Positions 1 through 13,182 of a stretch of 64,000 nucleotides of DNA are shown here, piece by piece. Origin of the DNA: Chrysomallon squamiferum. Lineage: Eukaryota > Mollusca > Gastropoda > Neomphalida > Peltospiridae. Position numbers and translations under genes: made by a program. The stretch lies in NCBI GenBank assembly GCA_012295275.1, contig CM022674.1:9572260-9636259 (forward strand), written 5' to 3'. Position 1 is the first letter of the stretch. Every line of letters starts with the position of its first letter. Under the pieces are notes generated by a model. It did not search any database. It had not been told where the DNA came from and saw only the letters and a list, made by a program, of their open reading frames with translations.

Positions 1-1856
1 TAATGGCTTCGTTTTCTCTTTCTCATTTATTTACACCTCACAACACACTGTTGTCTTAAAATATTATTTCTGGCACTGTTATAGTCAGTTTCAGTAAATA
101 AAACTTGGTTTTTAATCTATCGTTTGGTCCTAGCGTTGACATTCATTAGATCGATAGAATTAGCTACGAGTGCGCCAATTTGATGTTCAAACACCACAGC
201 CTGGAGTCCACTGTCTGGTGTCAATAGTTTTGCACAACTTCTCGAGAGAGAATTAATTAAATGCCAAACACATCATTATCATTTAGACAGCATTCCATGC
301 TTTCGTAGTAAATACTTTCGTATTCGTCTGCACACTTTAGGGTGTACAAAAAAAAAAAAAAAAAAAAAAAGTATTAACCACTAAAGCGAAGTAAAGATGA
401 AAAACCAGAAAAAAAATTGTTTAGCTAAACGAATTGTTGTATAAGAAAAACATTAATAATAAATATTTACTATTAAACTTGGAGTAAAAAATTGTCAGAC
501 TTCTTTTTTTTTTTTTTTTTTTTAAAAAAAAATGAATATTGTCTGAATCATTCACACAGAATGATTTTCTTTATCAGCGCCAAATTATATCATAAAACTA
601 ATTTCGTTTTATCTCAGAATGAAGTGACAGTAGTAGCAACATTAACTATACAAACAAAAGAGAGCAACAACAAAATTAAATTAATAATAAAATATATCAG
701 TAGTAAGTAGTAAATAAATAAATAAATAAAATATAACAAAGTACATAAATAAGTAACTAAATAAATAAATAAATAAAACTAAAACAAAAATAAAAACAAA
801 AATAAAAAACCAAACAATACTGTTAATAATATTAAGTTTTATAATGAAATAAATAAAGAAACAAAAAATTGTTCCATAAAATAAAACTTTCTATAAACTG
901 AATCGCGATAACATTGAGTCCTGTTTAAAATTTTATAATTAAATGAAATATATATTTATTTTTGTATAGAACTTTTTTTTTTTTTTTTTCAGTACTAATG
1001 ATAGTTTCCTAAAACAAGTGCGGATTTTATTCTGCTTCATTGTGTGGAATTACTTTAGCAGAATATTCCCTGCAATGTCACACGACTTACAAGTGATATC
1101 GAAGATTTAAGACAGACGAGTTACCTTTCCTGTTGACACAAGAGCTACTTTTATTAGTACTTTGTAACATGTCTATAATTTTCACACACATACGCACACA
1201 CACAAATACATACATACACTTAAACACACACACACACACAAAATATATTTATATGTGTATACAATGGGATACCCTATATCGAACGGTTTTACCTATGAAT
1301 CTGAGAACCCCAAAAAGAACGAAGGTCCCCATAGCGAACCCAGAAGAATATTTCCGAGGAGTCAGGGCAGGACAAGGAGCAAAGCCATGTCGTTCCAGCC
1401 CGGGAACTGAAAGATGTTTTCTGGTGTTGGAATAAACTTTCCAAAATTGTTAACGGATATCATCCTGATGTTGGTGCTGTAGAAACGGCCATAATATTCT
1501 TAATGAGTAGACTGTAGGACAGTCACCAGAGAGTGCTAGGAAGGATGAGTCCCCTTCTTCCATCTCTTCTCAGTAATTATCTCCTCCTGCCTCGTCTGCC
1601 TCCTCCCCTGCAAGTTCAGTAACAGTAAGGTAAGATAAAGTATTAAACATATTCCTCATTTCAGGAATTTATATGTATATTTATAAATCTATTTTACTAT
1701 ATTTTACTATATTTGTCATTTTTAGAGGGTATATTTGGGGGCTTGGAAGAGATTACCCTTGTAATATTATTTCAGTGGATCGTATAACGATCGAGGCTCT
1801 GGAACAAATTAGATTTATTATGTAATAACAATTAGTATGAAAATATATATATATAT

Positions 1857-1928
1857 AACAATAATATATATATATATATTATTGTTGTTATTATTATTAT
1901 AATTATTTTTCAACAATTATAATAATAA
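1857..1928. repeat. Adjacent AT-rich palindromes
   Basis: Bases 1,857-1,886 form a perfect 30-bp palindrome: AACAATA, then an AT run, then its reverse complement. A second inverted repeat follows at once, with 14-bp arms at 1,891-1,904 and 1,915-1,928 around a 10-base loop. Both could form cruciforms. They may be the core of a small inverted-repeat element or simply slipped AT/AAT microsatellite. Confidence 0.6.
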
Positions 1929-2100
1929 TAAAACTTACTGAGCCAGTGTGTTTTTTATTTCTCAAATACTCGCACATATAGACATAAGCCCTATACATAA
2001 ACACATGGGCACATGCACGCATTCATATAGATCCAGACACTTATAGATACACATTCAAAAATTAATATAAAATGAATAAACACAAGGATACATACATACA

Positions 2101-2103
<3 letters not shown>

Positions 2104-2131
<28 letters not shown>
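2104..2131. repeat. (AT)n microsatellite
   Basis: About 14 uninterrupted AT units, flanked by degenerate CATA/TACA repeats. Confidence 0.9.
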
Positions 2132-5100
2132 GGACACACATACATTCATATGTACATACATATAACTGTTTCTTTGGGGTTTTTGTTGTGTTTTTTCGCA
2201 AAGTTACTTTTGGAAATCATTTATTTGCACACTGGATTTAACAACATTTCTTCAAATATAAGTTAATTGTAGCTGTCAATAAATAGTAAATTTCTTGATT
2301 TAACAACTGATTGTGATCAGAGAATGCAATGAGAACCATTTTAATTTATCAATGAGCGCTGCTTATGAAACTAGTAACTATTGTAGAGGGGAGATTATTA
2401 CGAATTTTCAAACTAGATCCTTTTACATGATCACACAAACTTAACGCCTGTGTCGTATTTATTTTGAAAGCTTATCAATCAGGCTAATTTATGCATGACT
2501 GAGAGCTGTTCCAATCCATTCTGAATTCAACAAGATAGCAGAGAAGTTTTAACGAACAGAAATAATCAGCAGAAAATGGTTTTACCAAAATCAGAACGAA
2601 GGAAAATCACATTGTACAAATTTGTTGTTATTGGAATGATATTATTTAAATATGTATTTTAATACCTCCTAAATGTTAACTTTGATAAACAAAAACAACA
2701 ACACAACAACATCACTGTCATCATCAACAACATCTATGATGATGATGATAATAATAATAATAATAATGGCACAAATAAACAGAAAAAAAAAAAATGAAAT
2801 AAACTAATCGAGTTTTACAATATGTGGACAAAATAAGTGCTGTCTTTATGTCTGACCACCTGGAGAAATCAATGTCGCATTTGTGCAATGTCTGTGACCC
2901 AGCATGTATTCCTTCACGTCTCACCATCCAGTATGACTGTGTTTCTGTACTCGGGTTGACGGAAAGAAAGGAGAATGTCTGAGTGAGATTATAACACGAG
3001 TCAGTAAACGACCTGACGAAACCATGGTTGACCTCAAAAATTATCTTAAATTATCTATCTACCTATCTATATGTATCTCCATCTCTGAATCTATCTCTCT
3101 ATCCCTATCTATGTCCCTCTCTATCTATCTCTCTATCTCATTCCTACACACATGTATTTCTCTTTCATATATATATATATCTAGGCCTAAGTGTGTATTG
3201 TATATATATATATATATATTACAGTTTATTTAGTTAGTTAAATAATTATTTAATTAACGCGCTTTTTTATTTCTTTGTCGTATCACTATGAAACTGTACT
3301 AAATACTAAAGAGACTATTTAGGTATGTTTTGACTAATTTGAGGTAAAAATATATAATTCTGTTTCATAATAAAAATCAATTTCAAAATGTTTTCTTGGA
3401 GAACTTTTGTCCATAAATCTTCTTAATATTTTAACAGTCAGAACGTCTGTCCCTCGGAACAAACAAAACAAAAAACTACTACTACTAATACTACTACTAA
3501 TAATAATAAACCTGTTAGTATCCCTCTAATCGTCAGTATGATCTTATTGATTTGTATGAAAGATTCGCATAATTGAGAAATGACGACAAAAAAATAATAA
3601 GATAATAAAATTAATTAGTAGATCTAGCAGCATAAATACGTAATTTTTGTTGGTAAGATTTAATTATAGTTTGCTTTTTCCTTTGCCTTTTAGTTATATT
3701 TCATGCCATTGTCTTTGTTTCTTTCCTTTCCTTTCTTGTTTTAATCATAAGAAAATAAACTAAAAGGGCAATTCCACGGTGACAGACTTTACATTCAGAG
3801 AGGTTGGGGTGATTCCAGTTGCCATGATTGCAAGAGTGATAACCCCAGAACCCTAGCCCTGTAAAAGACTTGCCTATGACGCCACAAGAAAATGAGCCTA
3901 GGGATATCTACGGCTTGACGGGTAATTAGAAGTATGTATTGTTTAAATTAGCGTGAAAACAACATATAAGAAATGATATTAATTTACGGATTTTGCATTT
4001 TTGTTTGCTGACATAAAATGAATTTCTGTGAGCATAACAAGCGAAAGCGGCTTCACTGCTATGATGATGATGGCATTTACGATTAAGATCATGATATGGT
4101 CAGTAGAAGCCTAACTCTAGAAGCAGATGAATATCTTCAGAAATCACCCTTTCCTCATTCGTCACCAAGAAGGTGACACAGTGTCCGTCCTCTCTGGTGA
4201 TATAATAGAACCCGAAATAATTTCTTTGATGGCGTTTTGTATTTTTTCTTTCATTAATTATGATCTTATTTGTGACATATTATTTGTCATTGATCTGGAA
4301 ATAATATTACTTCGGAAGAAAAATGTAATGCATAAGTTTATTTTTTAGGATGTTGTCTGATAGCAATAGCTCAGGAAATGAATAAGGAAGAAGTACTGAC
4401 GTATTGTGGGTAAAATATCATGCTGTAGTTGTCATCTAACGATAATTAGTGAAACCATTTTTTGTTCTAGACTACTGAAAGACTAAGACAATACTAAAGA
4501 TTTTTTTTTTTAACATATAGGAATGTGTCGTATGTTACCGTACCCATTAACATATGACAGACGTTAGTTTCTTTTTCACCTAGTTTTAAGAATGACATTT
4601 AAGAAAAAAAAAAATTAATCTTTGTCACAACTAGTAATGAAAGTATTTTGACTGGCTTAATAAAACTATTGTGGGGTAGCCGGTAGCCTTAACATTGTGA
4701 CACATCATGTCAGAACAACGAGGTATCAGTCTGAGTCAACATTTATTTTCATTTTATCTGCAAATTAAGATTTTTGTTAATAAAAATATTCACCCTTTCT
4801 GTAATAAAATAATGTATATAAGAGATTATTATTTTGACTTTATTTACCTTTATTTTCAAAAGCTCACAGTTAGTAACGTTACCAGCAAGTATCGCTGAAC
4901 AGCACGATCCTAGCTATACGTTTTTAATATTGTTATACATGTACAAATGATAGATAGACAAAAAAAAAAAAAAAAAAAAAAAAATCAATGCTTACACAAA
5001 TCCATGAATGAATGGATCTGATTAGGCGTTTTAAATTTCATTACCGTATTCACTTATTTTATTATTCCCATTTGTCCTGAATTTTATTATACCATTAAGT

Positions 5101-5729
5101 GGCAAATGATTAAACGACTGTTCTTTCTTAGTGCCAGTGTTGTCTTTCATTTAACTAATAATTTTAAAACATTTTATTTACATATATGAAGATGATTATG
5201 ATGACAACGATGACGATAGCGATGGTGATGATAATAATAAAACGGAACGGAGATGCTACATGGCTGAATAAACTATCTGGTGTTCGTTCCACTTGTACAG
5301 ACTCTAGACGCTAGATGGTATTGACAGTTTCCTCACTTGGCAGGTTTCTATTTGATTTTTTGGTTCATGTTATTACAATTAAATATTTTCTTTTATTAAT
5401 TTTTGCTCCCTCTTTCTGTTCCACCTTGTTACATTTAATACTTTCTTCAAAACATTCACGACTGGTCAAATGAGGTTTCTGTAAATGTATAATTGTTTTA
5501 GACAGTATGATGTGTTAAGGCAATCTCAATAATTTCACAATGACTTTAAACTGAAAAGAGATATTTACGTCTTGAAGATGTCTTTATTTTCGTACACACA
5601 CACGCACGCACACATATATAGATATAGATAGACAGGTAGCTATATTATTTCTTTTTCTCTTTTAAACCCTGAAAGAACCAGGTAAACAGTACAATATCGT
5701 CATGTCATAAAATCGAATAAAAACAATAT

Positions 5730-5731
<2 letters not shown>

Positions 5732-5774
<43 letters not shown>
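5732..5774. repeat. (AC)n microsatellite
   Basis: About 21 uninterrupted AC units. Confidence 0.95.
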
Positions 5775-5776
<2 letters not shown>

Positions 5777-7036
5777 GCAGATATTACTATCCTGTTTAAC
5801 GTATTTACAGTGAAACTTAAAACGTAAAAAAGCATATGGAAAGCATGTTATGAGCATTGAGTGCATTGTTCATGCCAGTGTTTGATTGCTAATGAGAATA
5901 CTAAAACAAAGTAAAATACACATCCCTAGACGAGGTAAAATAATTTAAAATGACATACCGTAAGATATTTATATAGAGAGAGAGATTGTGAAATAAAAAA
6001 TATGAAGAAAATAAACATAATTTTAATCATATCGCACATGAATGTTCCAGCTGACATAATAGTTTTATTTTAACTAACTATGACTTTAACAAGCTTAAAA
6101 TATTTTTTAGTTGTTATTTGTTTTGGATCGTTTTAATACTGTCTTGATCTATTCGATTTTTGTCTTCTTTTGTGGACCCATTATTTCGGATTTAAGAATA
6201 TAGGCATTTTTGTAAATCGAATATAAATGTAGGTTATATGTGATCCCGCATGGAATCCAGTAATTTCTACTTCATCAGAGTTGAGTCTAAATATCTGTCA
6301 TCATTTGTTTTCAAACAGTTCACTTTATTTCTATATAAAAGATAGATAGTTTCTTTCTTATTTATATCTGGGGTTCAGCTGTCTACCAACATGTTTAACA
6401 GACGATTACTAGTTCTCTAGTGTTCGGAAGAGATATTCATTGCAGGAATACTGTAAATCACTCTGGCGTATGTAGTTCAGTTCGTCAGAAATGTAACACG
6501 TTCTGATAAACACTAAACACAGGCTGTTTTGTGCCACGTGTAGCTGAAATGAAAACTTACATCGTACACGTCATCGTACTAATAATTTTTATATATGTAT
6601 ATATCGTCTTCTTTTCAATTATTATTTTGTATATTCTGTTCTTTTCTTATGACCATCGAAAAAAACAAAAATAAACAATATGATATCAGACACTTTATGT
6701 TTATGAAAATATAATAAACCTTTTGTTTTAACATGTAGTATTGTAGGAGACATAACGTTTCAGGTCATCTGCCTAAAATCTCTTAAAAAGAAACAAGAAA
6801 CTCCGCTAATGTAGAAGCCGACTGCAAGCACAATAATAAAGTAATTTTATATCAATAATGAAAAACAAAACTCTACTGATTTATATTAAAGTGTTAAGCT
6901 TTAATTAACAGGAATGACAGCTTCCTTTAAAAATCGGAAGATTTCACCGGTTTCTATTAATACAATTAATAAGAAATGCCAAAACATTTTTGCTTCTTCC
7001 TCTAGAAAGCTCAAAAATTATTTTTCAGATTTTCAG

Positions 7037-7108
<72 letters not shown>
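7037..7108. repeat. (CT)n microsatellite
   Basis: About 35 CT units without interruption. It is the first of several long polypyrimidine tracts in the window. The apparent serine-leucine ORF across it is an artefact of the repeat. Confidence 0.95.
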
Positions 7109-7111
<3 letters not shown>

Positions 7112-7318
7112 GACAGTAATAAATATGTTAATAGAACTTTAAAAATATCCATCCAATCTATAATTTTTCCCCCACAATTTTATTTCCAATAACCTCGAGT
7201 TATATATTCCTATTTTTTCTAAAGAATGTAATTGATTCTCGTAATCTCAGATTGCTGTATTCACTAGAATGTATTAGAAAGTTCATCAAATATGATTAAC
7301 TCTGTTCAGAGGAGTTTA

Positions 7319-7356
<38 letters not shown>

Positions 7357-7926
7357 GTTCTGCTATTTGAATTTAAATTACACCAAAGATTCATAACGCC
7401 TCCAGTGTTGAGATGATCTAATTCTAAAATTAATATGAAATTTCATTTATACGTGTAGCCCGCAGCAATCTTACCTGTTATCTTTCCCAGAAGCAACAGC
7501 AATATTTTTTCTTTAACAAAAATTAAGTAGTTGAAATCTCGTGTAAAATTTGCTTCTTTGTATGAAGCTGTCATGAATGAAACCGAACCTTTGGAAAACA
7601 TGACCAACAACTTGAACTGACTGTAGGCATTGAAAAGCTCGAAGCTGCCAACCCCCGTTTGTAACAGCTTCTACTGGCTATCCCAAATTCAGAACGAACT
7701 GTACAAATGAAAAAGAAATTGATATATAAAAAATAATAAAAATAAAAATAATTCTTGCAAATCACAACCTCTGTCCCGCTTAACCAAAATGTCCCCAGAG
7801 GCTCATGATTGTAAATCAAGTTTTGTTTGAATTCTAAAAGCTGTTTTTTTTTCTGAAGTATAGAGTGTTTATATCGTGGACTGAGAAACCAAAACATGAA
7901 GAAACAAAATTACATTATTATTATTA

Positions 7927-7928
7927 CT

Positions 7929-7967
<39 letters not shown>

Positions 7968-7997
7968 TTGTTAGTTAGTTAGTTAGTTAGTTAGTTA
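7927..7997. repeat. (TTTA)n followed by (TTAG)n
   Basis: A TTTA tetranucleotide run (about 7,927-7,969) passes directly into a TTAG run (about 7,970-7,997). This is a compound microsatellite. Confidence 0.9.
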
Positions 7998-9044
7998 TAT
8001 CAGAACTCGCAATTATTATTTATATTGACTGTAACAAAATAAAAACTGTCATATTAAGTATTTGTTTTTTTGTTTGGTTGGTTCTTTGTTTTTTGTGTTT
8101 TGTTGTTGTTGTTTTCTTTGGGTTTTTTGGGTGGTTGGAGGGGATAATTATTTTTTTTAAATAAATAAAAATTACAGAAGAAAGAAAAAGAAATGGAGTG
8201 ATGGGAAAGTCAGATAAAAAAGTAATTATTAGACATATTTAAACTATTTTTTTCTACTAATTATACTGACTAATTTCGAACACTGCTTCTTCCCTGCCTA
8301 TGAAATACAAATATTTCCCTGATTTTTTGATGTGTTTGTTGCGAAAACCATTTCTTACAAACGTTACATCGCCTCTGTGACTGTTGCCTCGTTTTAATGT
8401 TTTTAAATGATGAAACCATCCTTCACGTCTGTTTGGCTGTTTGACTGTTGTAAGATGTCGGATTACAATTTTTTTTTCTTCTCTTCTGTTACACAGATAC
8501 TGAGTTTACCACTGACTGTTATTTTACATGTTTTAGTTAATCAAGTGAATATATAACTTATTTTACAAAACAGCAACATAGTGCGAGTAACAGTAGTCGT
8601 AGTAGCAATACTGATAAAGGAAGAAGAGAGAAAGAGAAACTGACTAACACAGAGAGTTAGAGATTATGTGGATACAAATAATTACGGGGATAGATAACAT
8701 CAGCAATACAAGTGAACTTTAATGAAACAAAAAACACGTTTTGTTTCGTGCGTCTTTGTAATTTGATATAAACATTTTCTACCATCAAACTGTTTCCTGA
8801 AGCCAGGATAAAAAAAAAGAAAGAAACTGTGTCAACGACTACTCGCAATTAATTGTAGCTTGAGCAATATCATTAGTCTGTTTTATGTTAGCAGCCTGAA
8901 ACCAGTTCATGAAAACTAACAGTTTGATATCGATGTTTTTGATACACACACACACACACACACACACATAATTAATGTCATTATTAAGAAACGTAAAATG
9001 TTATATTGCTATCAATAACATCCATACAAGATAGCAGGATAGAG

Positions 9045-9046
<2 letters not shown>

Positions 9047-9121
<75 letters not shown>
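9047..9121. repeat. Long (AT)n microsatellite
   Basis: About 37 AT units without interruption. It is self-complementary, so cruciform-prone and likely length-variable. Confidence 0.95.
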
Positions 9122-9127
<6 letters not shown>

Positions 9128-11005
9128 CACTGAGAATTTGATTTTTAACTGATTTATTAAACTTTAATTGTTCTGATGAAGTTTGATAAATTTAACCACA
9201 AGAATATACAAATTTCTAAGGAAAGCGAAGGTAAATTATTCTCGTTATAAAAAAGAAAACAATTTTATCAGTTTTAAATCTTGGCTAATATCATAATCTA
9301 CAATAATTACATTTGAGCAGTTTGATTACTAATATCAAAGTTATGTTAGTTATGTTGTAGTTTCTTTTCTTTCTTTTTTTCATTTGAGTAAAACAGATAG
9401 CGAAAATAATGTTATTAACAAAATCTTTGTAATAACATCTCAATTTATATTTTTAATAAGCTGGATTGTTGTATATAGTTGTATATAGAAAAATGCTGAC
9501 AGTAGTGCACAGAAAAGACTTAAACTAAACTTTCATGTAATACCTCTGCATGACAAAATAATTCATTAGTATTATACATACAACTTGCTCAAATCACAAC
9601 TGATTACTACATAACAGAAGCATAGGGAAAGCATACTTTATTGACACATTCTACATTTTCATATAAACAGCTACAGAGATTGACATTTACATAAGCTTCT
9701 CCATGTTCGAACTATTTATTACGGTCTCTAAAAAATGAATCTGCTGATTTATCCGAGAGTAATCTAGTGTTATAAAATTATAAAATGACAACAAATAAAC
9801 ATGCAGCTGCTATTTTTTCCTGGTACAGTTTTATTTATCATATTTTTCGAAACTGTATTATTTCTATAAAGCCATGTTGAAATATATAACACCTGTATGT
9901 CACAGTTTTACAGAATTTAAATGTAACTTATAGCGGTGCATCCACAATAAAGTATATTCAAAATACTTTGTTGGTGAAAACTAGAATCAGAGGTATTAAA
10001 AATGAAATCGGTTTAAAATACACTATGAGATTTTTGACGTAAGTAGTTCTGATTGGAATCTCGGCAGTGAACTTGATACGTTGAGGACAATCAGGTTTTC
10101 TGAGACACTTTCTTTACTGGGGCTGACAATAAAACCCTTGACAGTCATTTAACGAGTTAATAGCTTTCAGGATTCTATTCCCGAGGTTGCCTGCGGCGTC
10201 CAACAGTTTAAATACACTTTGTCAGATCAGAATTCTTTCACAAATTATCTGTTATTTTATCTTTAATTGTCTGTCATTCTTTGCACATACATACAGACAA
10301 CAACACAGTGTACCAAAGTTATCCCTAGTTGAATCGCATTGTTGAGAAACTATTAAATGAGAAATAATAATCTATTTTTGATTATATATATAAAGCATTT
10401 AACTTGTAAATAACATAAAGATCAGCAAATATGTAAAGGAATTTAAACAAACATCTAAAAACATTTACTTGTGTTCCGGCTTAGAAACAAGCTACATTTT
10501 TACTAATTCCATCCTGACAATAATTTTATTATATTTTTAAATAATTACTTGATCGATTACATAAATTAATTATCAAAGGGTGATTATATATGTTTTCACA
10601 TGAGGGATTTCCGGATTAAGGCCGGAGGTTTGTGTGTGTATGGAAGGGGCCCAATAAGTACGTAGTACACATAAAGATATATAATTGTAACTGGACAAAT
10701 TTGTCGCCATACCAAAAATTTGTTATCTGTCAAGTTTTTTTAGGATCTAGTTTTAAAATGATTCAGACAAGAATAGAGGAATGCTTTGAAAATACTGTTC
10801 ACCCTGGATTTCACAGACCTTGGAAAAATCACAAAATTTGAACTTACCTCTATCTCTCTATATTTTTCTTACATTATATAGTATAATATAACTGGTTTTT
10901 CAGGGTTAATATTTACATTCGCAATTTTCCGGACTTTTGCATTGAAGGTCAACAATACATTGTTTTATGACTTTTGTCTACCCACAATCCTCTGCCAAAA
11001 ATGAA

Positions 11006-11038
<33 letters not shown>

Positions 11039-12349
11039 CTATATCTATATAATACAAAACGAAAACAAAACCACACACACACATACAAAGACGCAAAACA
11101 ACAACAACAACTAAGAAACTCGTAATATTCGTTTAAAAGACAACGTTGCCTTCTGGTAAATAATGCTGACAATTAATAAAATATAAAACACAGAACATAC
11201 GTACATAACAAGAGCTGACATAGTTCCAAACATAATTCACTCTAATCTAGCTCTAAGAAATGGCTTGCTTCTCACAAATTCAATTTATTCTGGCACACAT
11301 AGGACTGTTTGAAATGACCTCTAAGAAATAAATATTAACAATCGCTGACAGCTATGTACGAGAATTAACCTCGATTCTGTAGACAAGATGAAATACTGAT
11401 GTTACATGTCAGAGAAACATAGTGTTCAAGTGAAGAGGTAATATTAGGATGTTAATCAAAATAAACAAGATCATTAATAAACTGTGATAAATGTCATTCG
11501 CTGGCAGAATCCATAACTATGCAAATAAGGTTTGAATTAATTTACGATATTCCGTATAATTAATTTCAGTGTTATACGGCTGTTATTTTTATTATTATCC
11601 ACATAATGTTTAGAATATTAAGTTTTATCTACCATGCCTAAAATATCTCGTGCCTCAATACACACATATTACATATATTAATAAAGTTACGATACTACCT
11701 GAATCCATTTAAGACAACGAATAACAGTTTATCTTCCGAAATAATAGTTTATACAACAAAACCATATGTGGCTAAAAACCAAAAGGAAAATAACCAGATG
11801 TTTTGCCTTTTATACTCACGCTGTGAGAAGTAATGAAATAGTTTCTATAATTTAATTTCCAAATCAGCAATCTAAAATCATTTAAAAAAAACTGTTTATA
11901 GGATAAAATGATACATGAGTTAAAAGAAGAAGAAATGTGTGTCTATGTGTGTATGTGCATAATATTTTAATACATACATATATATATGAAACAGAACAAC
12001 CAAACCATAAATAAAAAGGTTATAAGAAAATATACAGTATGTTAATATTTAAAATGCTAGGGTTAAACATATTTCTGATGATTCCAGGCAATACCAACTC
12101 CGATTAAAACTGGTGATACTTTCCTGTTTCAACAGATCTATTTTCTGCTGTAATTGTCTTTCTTTACACACAAATCTGCGGTTAATTTCCTTATGCGATA
12201 AAATTATTTTCTTTGTTTGAACCATTGCTGTGTTGCTTTGGGTAGAAAACGAGTGTTAGTACTTTGTTATAAAAATATATTTAAATTAATTATAATAAAA
12301 TATTTGTACAAGCACGAAGATACATAGACAACTGTTTATAAATCTGATA

Positions 12350-12380
<31 letters not shown>

Positions 12381-12383
<3 letters not shown>

Positions 12384-12672
12384 TGGTACCTCGACTTACG
12401 AGTGCACCAACTTACGAGTTTTCCGAGTTACAAACATTCGCCTGGTCGATTTTTTGCTTTGAGGTGCGAACCAAAATCCGAGTTACGAGCGAACTTCAGC
12501 GTCCGTTCGTTTACATCAAATGGTAATCTCGCCGTTGAAGCATTTTGGGGGCTCGAACGGATTAATGCTATTTCAATAAATTTCAGATGGGAAACCTGAT
12601 TTGATATTCGAGCAAACTGAGTTACAAGCTCGATCACGGAACGAATTAAACTCGTATGTCAAGGTACCAGTG
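12381..12672. mobile_element. Non-autonomous hAT-like MITE
   Basis: A 292-bp element bounded by terminal inverted repeats. The left end reads CAGTGGTACCTCGACTTACG; the reverse complement of the right end reads CACTGGTACCTTGACATACG, three mismatches in 20. Both ends are flanked by TATATATA, compatible with the 8-bp target duplication of hAT elements, although the AT-repeat context makes the duplication ambiguous. The interior (ACGAG/CGAG-rich, G+C-richer than its flanks) has no transposase frame, so the element would depend on a transposase supplied elsewhere. Assignment to hAT rests on the CAGTGGT-type terminus and the 8-bp repeat and is an inference. Confidence 0.75.
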
Positions 12673-13127
12673 TATATATATCAATATATATCATCATTAT
12701 TGATTTACATTTTATAACGAGTGCCCTCAGGCCTAAATACTAAATCACTTTTGTTTTGTTTTCTTTTTTAAATTAGATTTTGAAAGATTTATGATACAAC
12801 GATTTCGAAGCGCCAGTAACTCAGAGATGTTTTTCTTCTATGTAGCTGACCAGTATTATATACATATATTAACATTTTTAAACGTTTATCGTTACAAGGA
12901 TTACATCTGTAAATTATACAGTTCAATATTATTTTACTTTATTCAGAACAGCTGTTTAAACACGCACTCATTTTTAATTTTAAGAGAATTAGAAAAGACC
13001 TGCAAGAGACAACGAATTATAATAGTTCACTGTTACGTTTTGTTTTTAATCTGTGGCTGACTAACTAAATCAACCCGAACAAATAATCTTGAATGCATTA
13101 TTTTACAAAGTTTAGAAAAAAGTTTTA

Positions 13128-13182
13128 ACATAACATAACATAACATAGCAAAATATAACATAACATAACATAATGTAACATA
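13128..13182. repeat. (CATAA)n pentanucleotide repeat
   Basis: About eleven CATAA units, some imperfect (CATAG, AATAT, TGTAA variants). Confidence 0.85.

Larger units (their letters stand above)
1..12372. other. Gene-poor intergenic DNA
   Basis: I see no coding gene here on either strand. The open frames are short, low in complexity (encoded by CT, CA, AT or poly-T runs) or have no recognisable family motif. The sequence is AT-rich, with poly-A/T runs, (CA)n, (AT)n, (CT)n and (TTTA)n tracts. A stretch at 1,290-1,440 is richer in G+C than its surroundings but was not identified. Distal exons or regulatory elements of a neighbouring gene could be present without being visible from sequence alone. 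Confidence 0.6.

Noticed and set aside
1133-1435. 100-codon plus-strand frame
   Set aside because: Its first half is CA/TA repeat and it has no family motif; kept only as a G+C-richer island.
7571-7897. 108-codon minus-strand frame
   Set aside because: Biased composition, no recognisable motif and no splice or promoter context.
10632-10841. 69-codon plus-strand frame near a CCGGATTAAGGCCGG palindrome
   Set aside because: No family motif; the palindrome is short and alone.
12402-12637. Opposite-strand frames inside the hAT-like element
   Set aside because: They arise from the element's non-coding interior; no transposase motif.
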